A DNA stretch of 64,000 bases from an uncultured Desulfuromonadales bacterium (GTDB lineage Bacteria; Desulfobacterota; Desulfuromonadia; Desulfuromonadales; Geopsychrobacteraceae): positions 47,038-111,037 of the forward strand of contig CAMYNC010000008.1 in assembly GCA_947259685.1 (NCBI GenBank), given 5' to 3'. Below are positions 54,076 to 62,404 of the stretch, piece after piece (within the stretch, counting starts at the first letter, position 1; every line of letters starts with the position of its first letter). The notes beneath the pieces were generated by a model. That model had not been told where the DNA came from and ran no database searches. It was given only the letters and a program-made list of their open reading frames with translations. Both the position numbers and the translations under genes were made by a program.

Positions 54076-54651
54076 GTGAAAAATTTATTGTTTTCGTTAA
54101 CGATTTTACTTCTGTCTTTTTCAGTTATCTCATGTGCCAGCTAGACTGACGAAACCGACAAGCCCGGAGTTGTTATGGCCAACGTCTCAGTGGTGACGGC
54201 GACCGTTGAGGCGATCGATTATCCCAGCCGTATGGTGACGATCCGTGGTGCACAGGCCAGGGTGATTGATCTGCATGCCGATGAAAGAGTCAGAAATTTC
54301 AATCAGATCAAGGTCGGCGATCAAGTAAAAGCCGAGGTTCTGGAATCTATTGCGCTCTATGTGCAAAAGCATGATGGGACTGAGCCCTCGGTTAAGGAAG
54401 GCACAGCGGTTACCTTAGCGCCACGCGGCGAAAAACCGGGGATAGCAGCAGCGGATACAGTCGTCGTCACTGCCAGGGTAAAAGAGATTAACTACGACAC
54501 GCGGAAGGTGACACTGAGAGGCCCGCAGGGGAGATCCAGAACCCTGCAGGTCCATGATGGCGCCCCGAATATGGAAAAGGTCAAGGTTGGCGATCAGGTG
54601 GTCGTGCGCCATACCGTCGCAGGTGCAATTACGGTGAGCACGCTGGAATAA
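54076..54651 (+). pseudogene. Lipoprotein with duplicated beta domain, interrupted by an in-frame amber codon
   Basis: A GTG at 54076 with AAAGGGGA ahead opens a perfect lipoprotein signal (MKNLLFSLTILLLSFSVISCAS), but TAG at 54142-54144 follows the second residue after the lipobox Cys. The same frame then continues uninterrupted to 54651. The downstream 158 residues (from ATG 54175, with CGGAG five bases before) form two similar halves: VTATVEAIDYPSRMVTIRG..IKVGDQV and VTARVKEINYDTRKVTLRG..VKVGDQV. Options: nonsense-mutated gene, sequencing error, stop readthrough, or reinitiation giving a cytoplasmic form. The body shows no other lesion. Confidence 0.75.
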
Positions 54652-54680
54652 AGAAATGTTTCAGTTAAAAGGTCGTCCCG

Positions 54681-54720
54681 AAGGGTCGGGAGTAACTCCG
54701 GCCCTTTCTTCTTGGTTTTT
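54681..54720 (+). terminator. Terminator after the interrupted lipoprotein
   Basis: Stem GGGTCGG / CCGGCCC (one G-T wobble), extended by AA/TT outside, followed by TTTCTTCTTGG and seven T. Confidence 0.7.
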
Positions 54721-54772
54721 TTGTTACGCCTCAAACGGTCATAATCTTCAACAAGGATTTTTTAAGCAGCGG

Positions 54773-55753
54773 ATGAAAATACTGATCCTGGTTCTTAGTG
54801 CCGTCGCGCTGTTGGTGGTTGCTTGGTCCTTCAGGCAGCAGCGGCTGCGGCGAGAGGCTGTTCCAGTGGCAACACTCAGCGAACAGCAGGCGGCTCTGGC
54901 CGAGCGACTGCGGGGTCATGTCAAGAAATTAGGGCAGGACATCGGGGAACGAAACCTCTGGCACTACTCTGAGCTGCAGGCCGCTGCCGCCTATATCGAG
55001 GGCCAGTTTCGTGACGCCGGGCTGCAGGTAGTGACACAGGACTATCGCGTTCAACAGAAACGGGTCAGCAATCTGATTGCTGAAATACCTGGCCATGAAT
55101 TGCCTGAGCAGGTCCTGGTGGTCGGTGCCCATTACGATTCAGTGGCCGGCTCCCCAGGTGCCAATGACAACGGTTCCGGGGTGGCGGCGCTGCTCGAACT
55201 GGCCCGGCAACTGGCAGACAAGCGTCCCAGGCGCACCCTGCGTTTGGTCGCCTTCGTCAACGAAGAACCGCCCTTCTTTAAAAGCAAGCAGATGGGCAGT
55301 CGCCTCTATGCCGAGCAGGTGGCAGGCAGGGGGGAACAGATTGTCGGCATGATCTGCCTGGAGACCCTCGGCTATTATAGTCAGGCTGCCTCCAGCCAGA
55401 GCTTCCCCTTTCCACCAATGAGGATTTACTACCCGGACCAGGGCAATTTCATTGCTTTTGTTACCAACTTTTCATCGCAGCGGCTGCTGAAAAAAAGCCT
55501 GAATTCATTTCATCGGCACAGCAACTTCCCCGCCGAAGGGCTGGTCGCTCCGGGGCTGTTGCCCGGTGTTGACTGGTCAGATCATTGGTCGTTCTGGCGT
55601 GTCGGTTACCCGGCGATCATGCTCACCGATACCGCCCCGTATCGCTACCGTTACTATCACAGTTGGGAGGATACCCCAGAGAAATTAAGCTATCCGGAAT
55701 TTGCCCGTGTGGTCGAGGGGGGTGTTGCGATGGTTTGGGAATTGGCGAACTGA
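54773..55753 (+). CDS. M28-family zinc aminopeptidase, membrane-anchored
   Basis: A 326-aa peptidase with an N-terminal signal anchor (MKILILVLSAVALLVVAW). The M28 zinc ligands are visible: VGAHYDS (His, Asp), GANDNGSG (bridging Asp), FVNEEPPF (Glu pair), then SDHWSF and YHSWEDT (late His). Cleaves N-terminal residues from peptides in the periplasm. The frame is open to 54656, but that extension runs through the terminator, so I use the ATG at 54773; its ribosome binding site is weak. The stretch upstream resembles that of the gene at 57465. Confidence 0.88.
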   Translation: MKILILVLSAVALLVVAWSFRQQRLRREAVPVATLSEQQAALAERLRGHVKKLGQDIGERNLWHYSELQAAAAYIEGQFRDAGLQVVTQDYRVQQKRVSNLIAEIPGHELPEQVLVVGAHYDSVAGSPGANDNGSGVAALLELARQLADKRPRRTLRLVAFVNEEPPFFKSKQMGSRLYAEQVAGRGEQIVGMICLETLGYYSQAASSQSFPFPPMRIYYPDQGNFIAFVTNFSSQRLLKKSLNSFHRHSNFPAEGLVAPGLLPGVDWSDHWSFWRVGYPAIMLTDTAPYRYRYYHSWEDTPEKLSYPEFARVVEGGVAMVWELAN

Positions 55754-55882
55754 ATTGTATAGAGAAACAAGCGGGCATTATTTACTTTAGGCTCTAGACC
55801 ATCATTTACCTGGAGTACCTGCTGGGGACGGCGTGTTGGATACCCCATTCGCAAAAATTGTGATTTCATTTTGAGGCATCTT

Positions 55883-56149
55883 CTACTTGTATATTTGTTT
55901 GCGGTGGCCTGCTTCTACAACCAGAATCCGCATAACATTATCCTGGATTTCGCAAATGACTCTATAGTCCCCGATTCTATAGCGCCACAGTTCCCCGAGA
56001 GGGCCCACCAGAGCTTTCCCGCGAGAACGTGGGTTCTCAAGTGGAGCTATTTTTTCATCCAGGTAATCAAGGAGGCGCCTAGCAATTTGACGGTCTAACT
56101 TACGTAGCTGAGTTTCTGCTGTTCTGGTGTACTCAATTGTCCAGCTCAA
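55883..56149 (-). CDS. RelE/ParE-type toxin
   Basis: An 88-aa RelE-fold toxin: YTRTAETQLRKLDRQIARRLLDYL at the start, then GELWRYRIGDYRVICEI and the tail VVEAGHRKQIY, which carries the residues expected for ribosome-dependent mRNA cleavage (Arg in the YRIGDYR loop and HRK). It overlaps the antitoxin gene by 17 bases. Confidence 0.92.
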   Translation of the reverse strand: MSWTIEYTRTAETQLRKLDRQIARRLLDYLDEKIAPLENPRSRGKALVGPLGELWRYRIGDYRVICEIQDNVMRILVVEAGHRKQIYK

Positions 56150-56360
56150 GAGCCCTCCTCACATCGGCAGACGAAAGGATCTCTTCCTCACCCTTGCGAA
56201 CCCTTTCCAAAACATCGGCTGCCAGGTAGTAATCTTCCAAATCTTCCATTCCACGGGTGATCAGCTCTCGGAGATAGAATGCTTTGGTGCGACCGGTTTG
56301 AGTTGCAAGAAAGTCTAGTCTTTTCTCCACTTCTGGTTCCAGGCGGATTGATGTAGCCAT
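56133..56360 (-). CDS. Ribbon-helix-helix antitoxin of the RelBE-type pair
   Basis: A 75-aa antitoxin. The N-terminal ribbon-helix-helix (ATSIRLEPEVEKRLDFLATQ, then GRTKAFYLRELITRG) binds DNA and the charged C-terminal tail should wrap the toxin. The frame opens ten codons upstream, but the ATG at 56360 with AGAGGAG seven bases ahead starts exactly at the domain. Probably autoregulated through the direct repeats at 56383. Confidence 0.92.
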   Translation of the reverse strand: MATSIRLEPEVEKRLDFLATQTGRTKAFYLRELITRGMEDLEDYYLAADVLERVRKGEEEILSSADVRRALELDN

Positions 56361-56382
56361 GGCAATCTCCTCTTGAATAATG

Positions 56383-56405
56383 GTATTCACTGTATTCAGA
56401 GTATC
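56383..56405 (-). promoter_or_regulatory. Triple direct repeat, candidate toxin-antitoxin operator
   Basis: GTATTCA, GTATTCA and GTATC begin at 56383, 56392 and 56401, a strict 9-bp period, just upstream of the antitoxin start, as expected for cooperative ribbon-helix-helix binding. Confidence 0.5.
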
Positions 56406-56491
56406 ATATCCGCCGCGGCATAAAAAGGTTTGATGCGTTGAGGAGTAAAGCTAGTGAAGAAACGGCCTAGCTTTTTGCGATCTCAAAAATC

Positions 56492-57166
56492 GTGACACAC
56501 AATGTGTTGCACATCCATGAGTTCGATTACAAGGGCCAAAACCAGGTCATCTATGACAAAAACGACGTGCAGATCAAAACCTGGCCGGCGATCCATGACG
56601 GCGACGGCTCGGTCAGCATGGCGCTTTACTTGAACGGCATGAAACTGGTCATCGGCGGCGACACCAAGCCGAACACCTGGTATATCAAGTATGCCAAGGA
56701 TGCCGATATTGCCATCCATGAAGTTTTTTTGACTCCGGAACAGTTAATCACCATGTACGGCCAATCCCCTCAGTCGGCCCTGGGTGTCGGCACCGTGGTT
56801 CACACGCCGCCCCAGGCTTTCGGAAAAATCATGAGCACAGTCAAGCCGAAGCATGCCATCACTTACCATTTTCTCAATGAGTCGGATACCCGTGACCAGG
56901 TGTTTGATTACATCGGTGAGACCTATGACGGGCCGCTGACCCTGGCGGAAGACAATCTGGTCTGGAACATCACCAAGGACAATATCGCCGTGCGCAAGAT
57001 CGTCTCCGACGACGAAGCATGGTCGGTTCCCGGTCCTAACAAGCCGCAAAAGCCTGACCATACGGTGCCTGATCAGCTGTCAAAAGCGATGCAAGCTGGC
57101 GCCTGGAATATCAGTGAGGTGACGGCGGATATGGTCAAGGAGTTTAAGAAGAACCTGAATCAGTGA
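56492..57166 (+). pseudogene. 5'-truncated second copy of the MBL-fold hydrolase
   Basis: 224 codons aligning with residues from about 178 to the end of the hydrolase at 48538 (HEFDYKGQNQVIY against HEFNYKGLNEVVY, VIGGDTKPNTWYIKYAKDADIAIHE against VIGGDTAPNKWYIKYAKDADLAIHE). The signal peptide and the catalytic HxHxDH region are missing and a stop lies shortly upstream in frame, so it cannot be an active exported enzyme. It starts right beside the toxin-antitoxin pair, pointing to a rearrangement there. Copies have diverged substantially, so the duplication is old or acquired. Confidence 0.8.
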
Positions 57167-57369
57167 ATATCCGGCGGCGAATAGCGCAAGCCATTGAATT
57201 GCCTGAGCACTCCAAAAATCACCGCTGAACCTTTGGGTGCAGCTCAGATTTTCAGGAAGAAGTATCAGATGAAATAAACGGGTAACACTGGCGAAACCTC
57301 CTGAAGAGCCAACAGTGTCGCAAGGCTCTGTCGCCGCCTCAGATACGGTCATCTTGATTTGCGCAACTG

Positions 57370-57400
57370 GAGCCCGGTGAAAAATCGGGCTCTTTCTTCT
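57370..57400 (+). terminator. Terminator after the truncated hydrolase copy
   Basis: GAGCCCG / CGGGCTC with loop GTGAAAAAT and a T-rich tail. The hairpin and its left flank (TTGATTTG-GCAACT-GAGCCCG) match those at 49801-49844. Confidence 0.82.
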
Positions 57401-57464
57401 TATGGATTTTTTGCTATGCTTTAAACGTTCATAATTTTAATGACTTAGGAGGGCGATAGACTTC

Positions 57465-59282
57465 ATGTTTGTCTCTTGGAGAAGCTTTTTTTTTCTGTTG
57501 GTCCTGTTCGTTATCTTCCCTGCAACCAGTCGGGCCGACTGGATCAATCTGTCCGGCGCTGAAAACTCCCGCAACATTGCCGAGATCGATATCGAAAAAG
57601 ATCGTGTGCGGATTAAGTTGGAAGTATTCGTTGAGGATCTGATGATTTTCGAGGAGTTGATCCCGGACGAGTTCTTTTCGCAACCGATCCCCGGACGAGC
57701 CGGGTTGGAAGAGCGCCAGAAGGTTTTTGCCGATCAGGTGCTTCAGGTCGTTGCTGACGGTGAGCAAAAACTGCCGGTCACTTTCGACTTGGTGGAGCCA
57801 CGCTCACGCATCGAACGGCCATCTCCCTTTGTGGGATCGATCAATCCCTACACTCGTTGGCCGATCCTTGGACCGCCTGAGGATAAACGGGTCCTCTATG
57901 CGGAGTTGAGCTATCTTTTCAAAGAACAACCGCAAACCTTGAAATTTGTCCCTCCTCTGGATGAAGGCGGACTGCCAAAGACCTCGATCGGCTTCTTCTG
58001 CAACCATGCCGGGGTGACGGTTGTCGATTTCCGATCTATGACTCCAACGACCCTCAACCTCGACTGGGACGACCCCTGGTATTCCGAATTCGATAAGAAA
58101 CCACTCCGGCGCAAGATCGGCAGCGGGATGCGGACCTTCCTCTACATCGAACCCTACGAGGTGCGCAACGAGATCCTGGTGCGGGTCAAGGACATGATGA
58201 ACTGGGTCGATTTCGAACTGCGAGGCAATGACTATATTGAGGTGGATGAATTCAACCGGGTGCGTGAGCAGATCGGACAGTTTTTCCTGGGACGAGAAAA
58301 TGTGACCATCGATGGGCAGCGCCTCAAGCCGATCCTAGACCGGACCGCGTTTGTCGAATCCTCGATTCTACGTAGCCGTTTCATCGAGGTTCCGGAGCGG
58401 GTACGACTCAATTCGGCGATGGTCGGGGTGATTATCACCTACCTGACTGACGGCCTGCCGCAGGAAGTCACCACCCGCTGGGATCTGTTTTCAGAACGCC
58501 TACAGAAAGTCACCGCTCGTATGACCGATCCGGCGGGCCCGTTCCCTTATGACCTGGAGCCGGACGACAATGTCTTAACCTGGACCAACTACCTGAAGAA
58601 CTACCGTATCCCAACGGTCGAGAAAATCGAGGTGGCACAGCAACATCAAGGCGTCCCGGTTCCGCTGGGCAGTTTGGCCTGCGTGGTCTTGCTGATTCCG
58701 GTCGGGTGGGGGGTCCTCAGTCGTAAGAAAAATGGTGGTTCAGTCAAGCCGCTGCTCGGATTGATGGGATTGCTGGTCGTCGGCGCACTGGTGCTGATTC
58801 CGGTTTTCCAGATGCCGATGGGTGCTAGCACCCGTGCCAGCCAGTTCTCTGCCGAGGATGGCAAGCTGGTGCTTGACAGTCTGTTGCAGAACGTCTACCG
58901 CGCTTTCGATTTCCGTGACGAAGAGGATGTTTACGATAAACTGGCGGTGAGTGTCAGTGGTGATCTGCTGGCTGATCTGTATCTCGAACAGCGCAAATCG
59001 CTGGTTGTGGAACAGGCCGGTGGTGCCCAGGCCAAGGTTGAGGAGATCGCCATTGAAGATGTTGCGGTGAGTGATTCAGGGAAACATACTGGGGCCCTCG
59101 ATCTGAAGGCTCAATGGACCGCTTTGGGGCAGGTTGGTCACTGGGGGCACATTCACACCCGGCAGAACCGTTATGATGCTATCGTCACGATTAAACCAGT
59201 GAATGCCGCCTGGAAGATTATCGATCTGGAACTGTTGGAAGAAGTGCGAATTGATCCATTTGCGACATCAAGCCCGAAATGA
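57465..59282 (+). CDS. Exported membrane protein of unknown function
   Basis: A 605-aa protein: signal peptide (cleavage near TSRADW, residue 25), a large beta-rich periplasmic domain (26-395), two membrane helices near 400-417 and 430-446, and a C-terminal domain of about 150 residues (LDSLLQNVYRAFDFRDEEDVYDKL, ending WKIIDLELLEEVRIDP) that looks NTF2-like. AGGAGGG precedes the ATG by 11 bases. It may act with the FadL porin downstream. I do not recognise the family. Confidence 0.82.
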   Translation: MFVSWRSFFFLLVLFVIFPATSRADWINLSGAENSRNIAEIDIEKDRVRIKLEVFVEDLMIFEELIPDEFFSQPIPGRAGLEERQKVFADQVLQVVADGEQKLPVTFDLVEPRSRIERPSPFVGSINPYTRWPILGPPEDKRVLYAELSYLFKEQPQTLKFVPPLDEGGLPKTSIGFFCNHAGVTVVDFRSMTPTTLNLDWDDPWYSEFDKKPLRRKIGSGMRTFLYIEPYEVRNEILVRVKDMMNWVDFELRGNDYIEVDEFNRVREQIGQFFLGRENVTIDGQRLKPILDRTAFVESSILRSRFIEVPERVRLNSAMVGVIITYLTDGLPQEVTTRWDLFSERLQKVTARMTDPAGPFPYDLEPDDNVLTWTNYLKNYRIPTVEKIEVAQQHQGVPVPLGSLACVVLLIPVGWGVLSRKKNGGSVKPLLGLMGLLVVGALVLIPVFQMPMGASTRASQFSAEDGKLVLDSLLQNVYRAFDFRDEEDVYDKLAVSVSGDLLADLYLEQRKSLVVEQAGGAQAKVEEIAIEDVAVSDSGKHTGALDLKAQWTALGQVGHWGHIHTRQNRYDAIVTIKPVNAAWKIIDLELLEEVRIDPFATSSPK

Positions 59283-59376
59283 TGATGGCAATTTCTCACG
59301 ACCAATTTCTTGCTGATGTTTGATGGTTTTTGTTTGCTTCATTTCAGTTGCCCAGGTTTAGCCAAAGGAGGCTCTC

Positions 59377-60660
59377 ATGACCCGTTGGTGTTTTTCTCTT
59401 TCGCTTGCTTCAGCTCTGCTGCTCCCGGCAACCACGACCTTCGCTGGAGGGCTCTACCTATCAGAAATCGGCACCCCCGTCAGCCTTGGCACTGCCGGTG
59501 TCGGTAACGTTGTTAATAACGCATCTGCCGACGCGGCTTTTACCAATCCGGCCGGAATGACCGGTGTAAGGCAAGATTCTATGCTCGGCGGATTACAGGT
59601 TCTTGTTCCCTTTGTCCGCTTTTATTCCGATATCGCCGAAGCCGGTGGCACCGATGGTGGAAATTCCGCAGATCCCGCTGCGATTCCCTCTTTCTTCCTG
59701 GTGAAAAAACTGCCCAACGATTTCAGTGTCGGCTTAGCCCTGACCGCCCCACTGGGCGGCGGGGTTGATTACGGCAGTACCTTCGTCGGTCGCTACCAGG
59801 CCCACAAGTCGATTCTGAACGGTTTGGGGATAACGACCTCTGCTGCCTACAAAATCAACAAGCAGTGGTCGATCGGTGCCGGAGTGACCGCCCTCTATTC
59901 AATTCTGGAAGCGGAGACGGCTATCAAACAGGAGGATATGCTGGGCAACCCGCTGCCAGACGGCAACCTGAAGATGGACGATATCGATGACTGGAGTCCG
60001 CAGTTTTTTGTCGGCGTGACCTGGGAACCGAACGATAAAACCTTGATCGGCATGGTCTATCGCAGTGAATCGGAGGTTGAACTGGAGGGTGATCTCAAAA
60101 TCAGAGGGCTTTCCAACCCGATCACCAATACGATCGCCTCAAACCTCGACAAGATCTCAATGGATCTCACCTATGCGCAGCTGGTTGCGGTCGGAGTGAG
60201 ATACCGGGTATCGGATCATTTGATTCTGTTGGCCGATTTCGATTGGGAGGACTGGTCTGCTCTGGGGAACGAGCGGGTCGAAATTGGCGGAACACCGACC
60301 GGTCCGATTATCCAGCATGTCGATTTTAAATGGAAGGATACCTACCATGTCGGTGGTGCGCTCCTCTATCAACTGGACGAAGATCAAACGTTTATTTCCA
60401 CCGGTTTGAGCTACGACAGTTCACCAGTCGATGATGGTGATCGGACCTTCCTCCTGCCGATGGACGAGCAGGTTAAATTCGGTTTGGCTTACGGCAAGGA
60501 TAAAGCTGACGACAGCCCCTACTCCTATTCAGTTGGCACTTCGGTCATCTGGTTCGGCGATGGAAAAATCGATCAGACCGCCCAGGGAGATCGGACCAAG
60601 GGTGATTTCAGCACCAACTATGCCGTGTTCCTCGGCGGAACGTTCAGGTACGAGTTTTAA
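59377..60660 (+). CDS. FadL/OmpP1/TodX outer-membrane transporter
   Basis: Outer-membrane channel for hydrophobic compounds (long-chain fatty acids or aromatics), 427 aa. A signal peptide (cleavage near TTFAGG) precedes the FadL N-terminal hatch signature GLYLSEIGTPVSLGTAGVG and the ADAAFTNPAGM motif. A 14-strand barrel follows and ends in VFLGGTFRYEF. A strong AAAGGAGG lies before the ATG. It lies 94 bp after the 605-aa protein gene. Confidence 0.94.
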   Translation: MTRWCFSLSLASALLLPATTTFAGGLYLSEIGTPVSLGTAGVGNVVNNASADAAFTNPAGMTGVRQDSMLGGLQVLVPFVRFYSDIAEAGGTDGGNSADPAAIPSFFLVKKLPNDFSVGLALTAPLGGGVDYGSTFVGRYQAHKSILNGLGITTSAAYKINKQWSIGAGVTALYSILEAETAIKQEDMLGNPLPDGNLKMDDIDDWSPQFFVGVTWEPNDKTLIGMVYRSESEVELEGDLKIRGLSNPITNTIASNLDKISMDLTYAQLVAVGVRYRVSDHLILLADFDWEDWSALGNERVEIGGTPTGPIIQHVDFKWKDTYHVGGALLYQLDEDQTFISTGLSYDSSPVDDGDRTFLLPMDEQVKFGLAYGKDKADDSPYSYSVGTSVIWFGDGKIDQTAQGDRTKGDFSTNYAVFLGGTFRYEF

Positions 60661-60890
60661 CGCCAACCGAAAGTTGGACACAGACAGCGGTCAAAAGGGC
60701 CGGAATCAGCAGACAGGTTGAGCCAACGACCGATAAATGTAAAAACCACGAACCGGCATGGTTTTCTAACCTAAGTCTGTTAAAATTGATCTATAAATTT
60801 CAACCACTTGAATTCAAGACCTGGCGCCCGAGCAAACAAGCTCAGCACTGCAATCAGGCAAGGGTCACCCTAAGCGAAGAGGTGGAACGA

Positions 60891-61361
60891 ATGACCAGCA
60901 AAAAAACCTTTCTGGCTCTGGCAGCTTTTGTCCTTCTTCTGACTCCTGCCCCGGGGTTGACCCAGGAAACCGAGATGAATGCCCTGATTCGGGTGATTGA
61001 GGACAACCAGATACGTATCCAGCGGCTGGAAAGAACCGTCGATGATTTGCGATCACAGGTTCGGGACCTTGAGGATCAGCTGGTGGGCGGCGGTGCGGAA
61101 GCACCCGCCGACCCTATCATCGGCTCCTGGGAATGCACCAACGATGTCTTTACTTATGCGATTTTTTTTGATGGGAGCGGTCAGGTGGTCCAACAGGAGC
61201 CGACCTTCGGCAACGCTCGCAACACCACCTGGAGCCGCCTGAATGAAACGGAGATTCTCGTAGCCGGACAAGTGGCCTTAGGACTGGATTTCTATTCCGA
61301 CGACAGCTTAACGATCACGGACGGGCGTAACAAAACCAGCTGGGAATGCAATCGAAAGTAG
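60891..61361 (+). CDS. Exported coiled-coil and beta-domain protein
   Basis: A 156-aa protein with a signal peptide (cleavage near PGLTQE, residue 25), a coiled coil (residues 30-65, DNQIRIQRLERTVDDLRSQV) and a small C-terminal beta domain with paired Cys (IIGSWECTND and TSWECNRK), reminiscent of lipocalin-like folds. The frame is open from 60786; the ATG at 60891 has AGAGGTGG before it and begins the signal peptide. Unknown function. Confidence 0.78.
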   Translation: MTSKKTFLALAAFVLLLTPAPGLTQETEMNALIRVIEDNQIRIQRLERTVDDLRSQVRDLEDQLVGGGAEAPADPIIGSWECTNDVFTYAIFFDGSGQVVQQEPTFGNARNTTWSRLNETEILVAGQVALGLDFYSDDSLTITDGRNKTSWECNRK

Positions 61362-61735
61362 GACTTTTTGGCATCTAGCAATTGGGGCTTTCCAAAAAGT
61401 CTATATGGTTATCCACTTTACTCAACTAAAGACCTTGCTTCCCTTTGGGTAACGTAAAATCAAAGGGCAAAAGCCTCTCACGCAGAGTTCGCAGAGCCCA
61501 CAGAGAAAGATCCACCATCAAGCCTTATGGTTTCTCAGCGTTCTCTGCGTCTCAAGTGAGCATCCGCGAACGGGCGTGAGGTGATTATCTGTTCTCTGGT
61601 TATTGATGGAGCGAAGTAGATAACCAGGTAAAGCTAAAAACTTTTGATTTATCCTGCACATCCCTAAAGTAAATGCTTTTTGAACTATTTCAATGTTCTT
61701 CGTAGCTGCCGTGGTTAACCCGAGGTTTTAGACCT
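61362..61735. other. Gene-free gap containing inverted-repeat element copy B
   Basis: 374 bases. A 10-bp inverted repeat GACTTTTTGG / CCAAAAAGTC (61362-61371, 61392-61401) right after the stop could weakly terminate transcription. The repeat element follows at 61406-61626. The last 100 bases hold no recognised site except a modest GAGG before the ABC ATPase start. Confidence 0.55.
61406..61626. repeat. Small inverted-repeat element, copy B
   Basis: 221 bp from TGGTTATCCACTTTACTC to GAGCGAAGTAGATAACCA; the two ends match as inverted repeats at 15 of 18 positions. Its right end and the left end of copy A (42125) match at 16 of 18. Inside is a nested inverted repeat of the CACGCAGAG..CTCTGCGTCTC type (about 61478-61553). 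No coding capacity. Confidence 0.65.
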
Positions 61736-62404
61736 GTGATCCATATTTCCGATTTAGCTTTCCACTACGGCCAGGGCGACTTTTCCTTGCAAGTCCCACG
61801 GTTTCAACTGGCCCGGGGTGAAAAGGTTGCCATCATCGGCCCCAGCGGCTCGGGCAAGACGACCCTGCTGCACCTGATCGCGGGGATCTTAAGATCACAG
61901 CAGGGCCGTGTCCAGGTCGGCGATATAAGGGTCAGCGACCTGGACGACAGGGCGCGCAGGGATTTTCGCATCGCAGAGATCGGCTTCATTTTTCAGGACT
62001 TTGAACTGCTCGACTACCTGTCGGTGCTCGACAACATCCTGCACCCCTACCGCATCACCGGCGCCCTCAAGCTGACCCGCGAGATAAAAACCCGAGCCGC
62101 CAGGCTGGCCGAGCAGATGGGCATCGCCGAGCACCTGAAGCGTCGCCCCGGACAACTCTCCCAGGGCGAAAAACAGCGGGCTGCCATCTGCCGCGCCCTG
62201 TTGCCCAACCCAGGGCTGATCCTGGCCGATGAGGCGACGGGAAACCTCGATCCGGAAAATAAGCGCCGCATTCTTGACCTGCTGTTCCAGACCGTAACCG
62301 ACCACGGCGCGACGCTACTGGCAGTGACCCACGACCATGAGCTGTTGCCCCGCTTCAACCGCACGATTGACTTCAAGAATTTCCGGCTTGAGGTGGCGGC
62401 ATGA
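61736..62404 (+). CDS. ABC transporter ATPase (LolD/MacB type)
   Basis: A 222-aa ATPase: Walker A GPSGSGKTT (residues about 35-43), Q-loop in IFQDFELLDYLSVLDN, signature LSQGEKQR, Walker B LILADEATGNLD and switch His in AVTHDHEL. The spacing is that of the LolD/MacB (type VII) group. It starts at GTG 61736 with only a modest GAGG ahead. It overlaps the permease by ATGA, so the two form one complex. Confidence 0.93.
   Translation: MIHISDLAFHYGQGDFSLQVPRFQLARGEKVAIIGPSGSGKTTLLHLIAGILRSQQGRVQVGDIRVSDLDDRARRDFRIAEIGFIFQDFELLDYLSVLDNILHPYRITGALKLTREIKTRAARLAEQMGIAEHLKRRPGQLSQGEKQRAAICRALLPNPGLILADEATGNLDPENKRRILDLLFQTVTDHGATLLAVTHDHELLPRFNRTIDFKNFRLEVAA

Noticed and set aside
54142..54144. Pyrrolysine insertion at the amber codon
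   Set aside because: No pyrrolysine machinery or methylamine methyltransferase is present in the window; a stop mutation, error or reinitiation is simpler.
54656..54772. N-terminal extension of the M28 peptidase
   Set aside because: The extension passes through a terminator hairpin and places the signal anchor internally.
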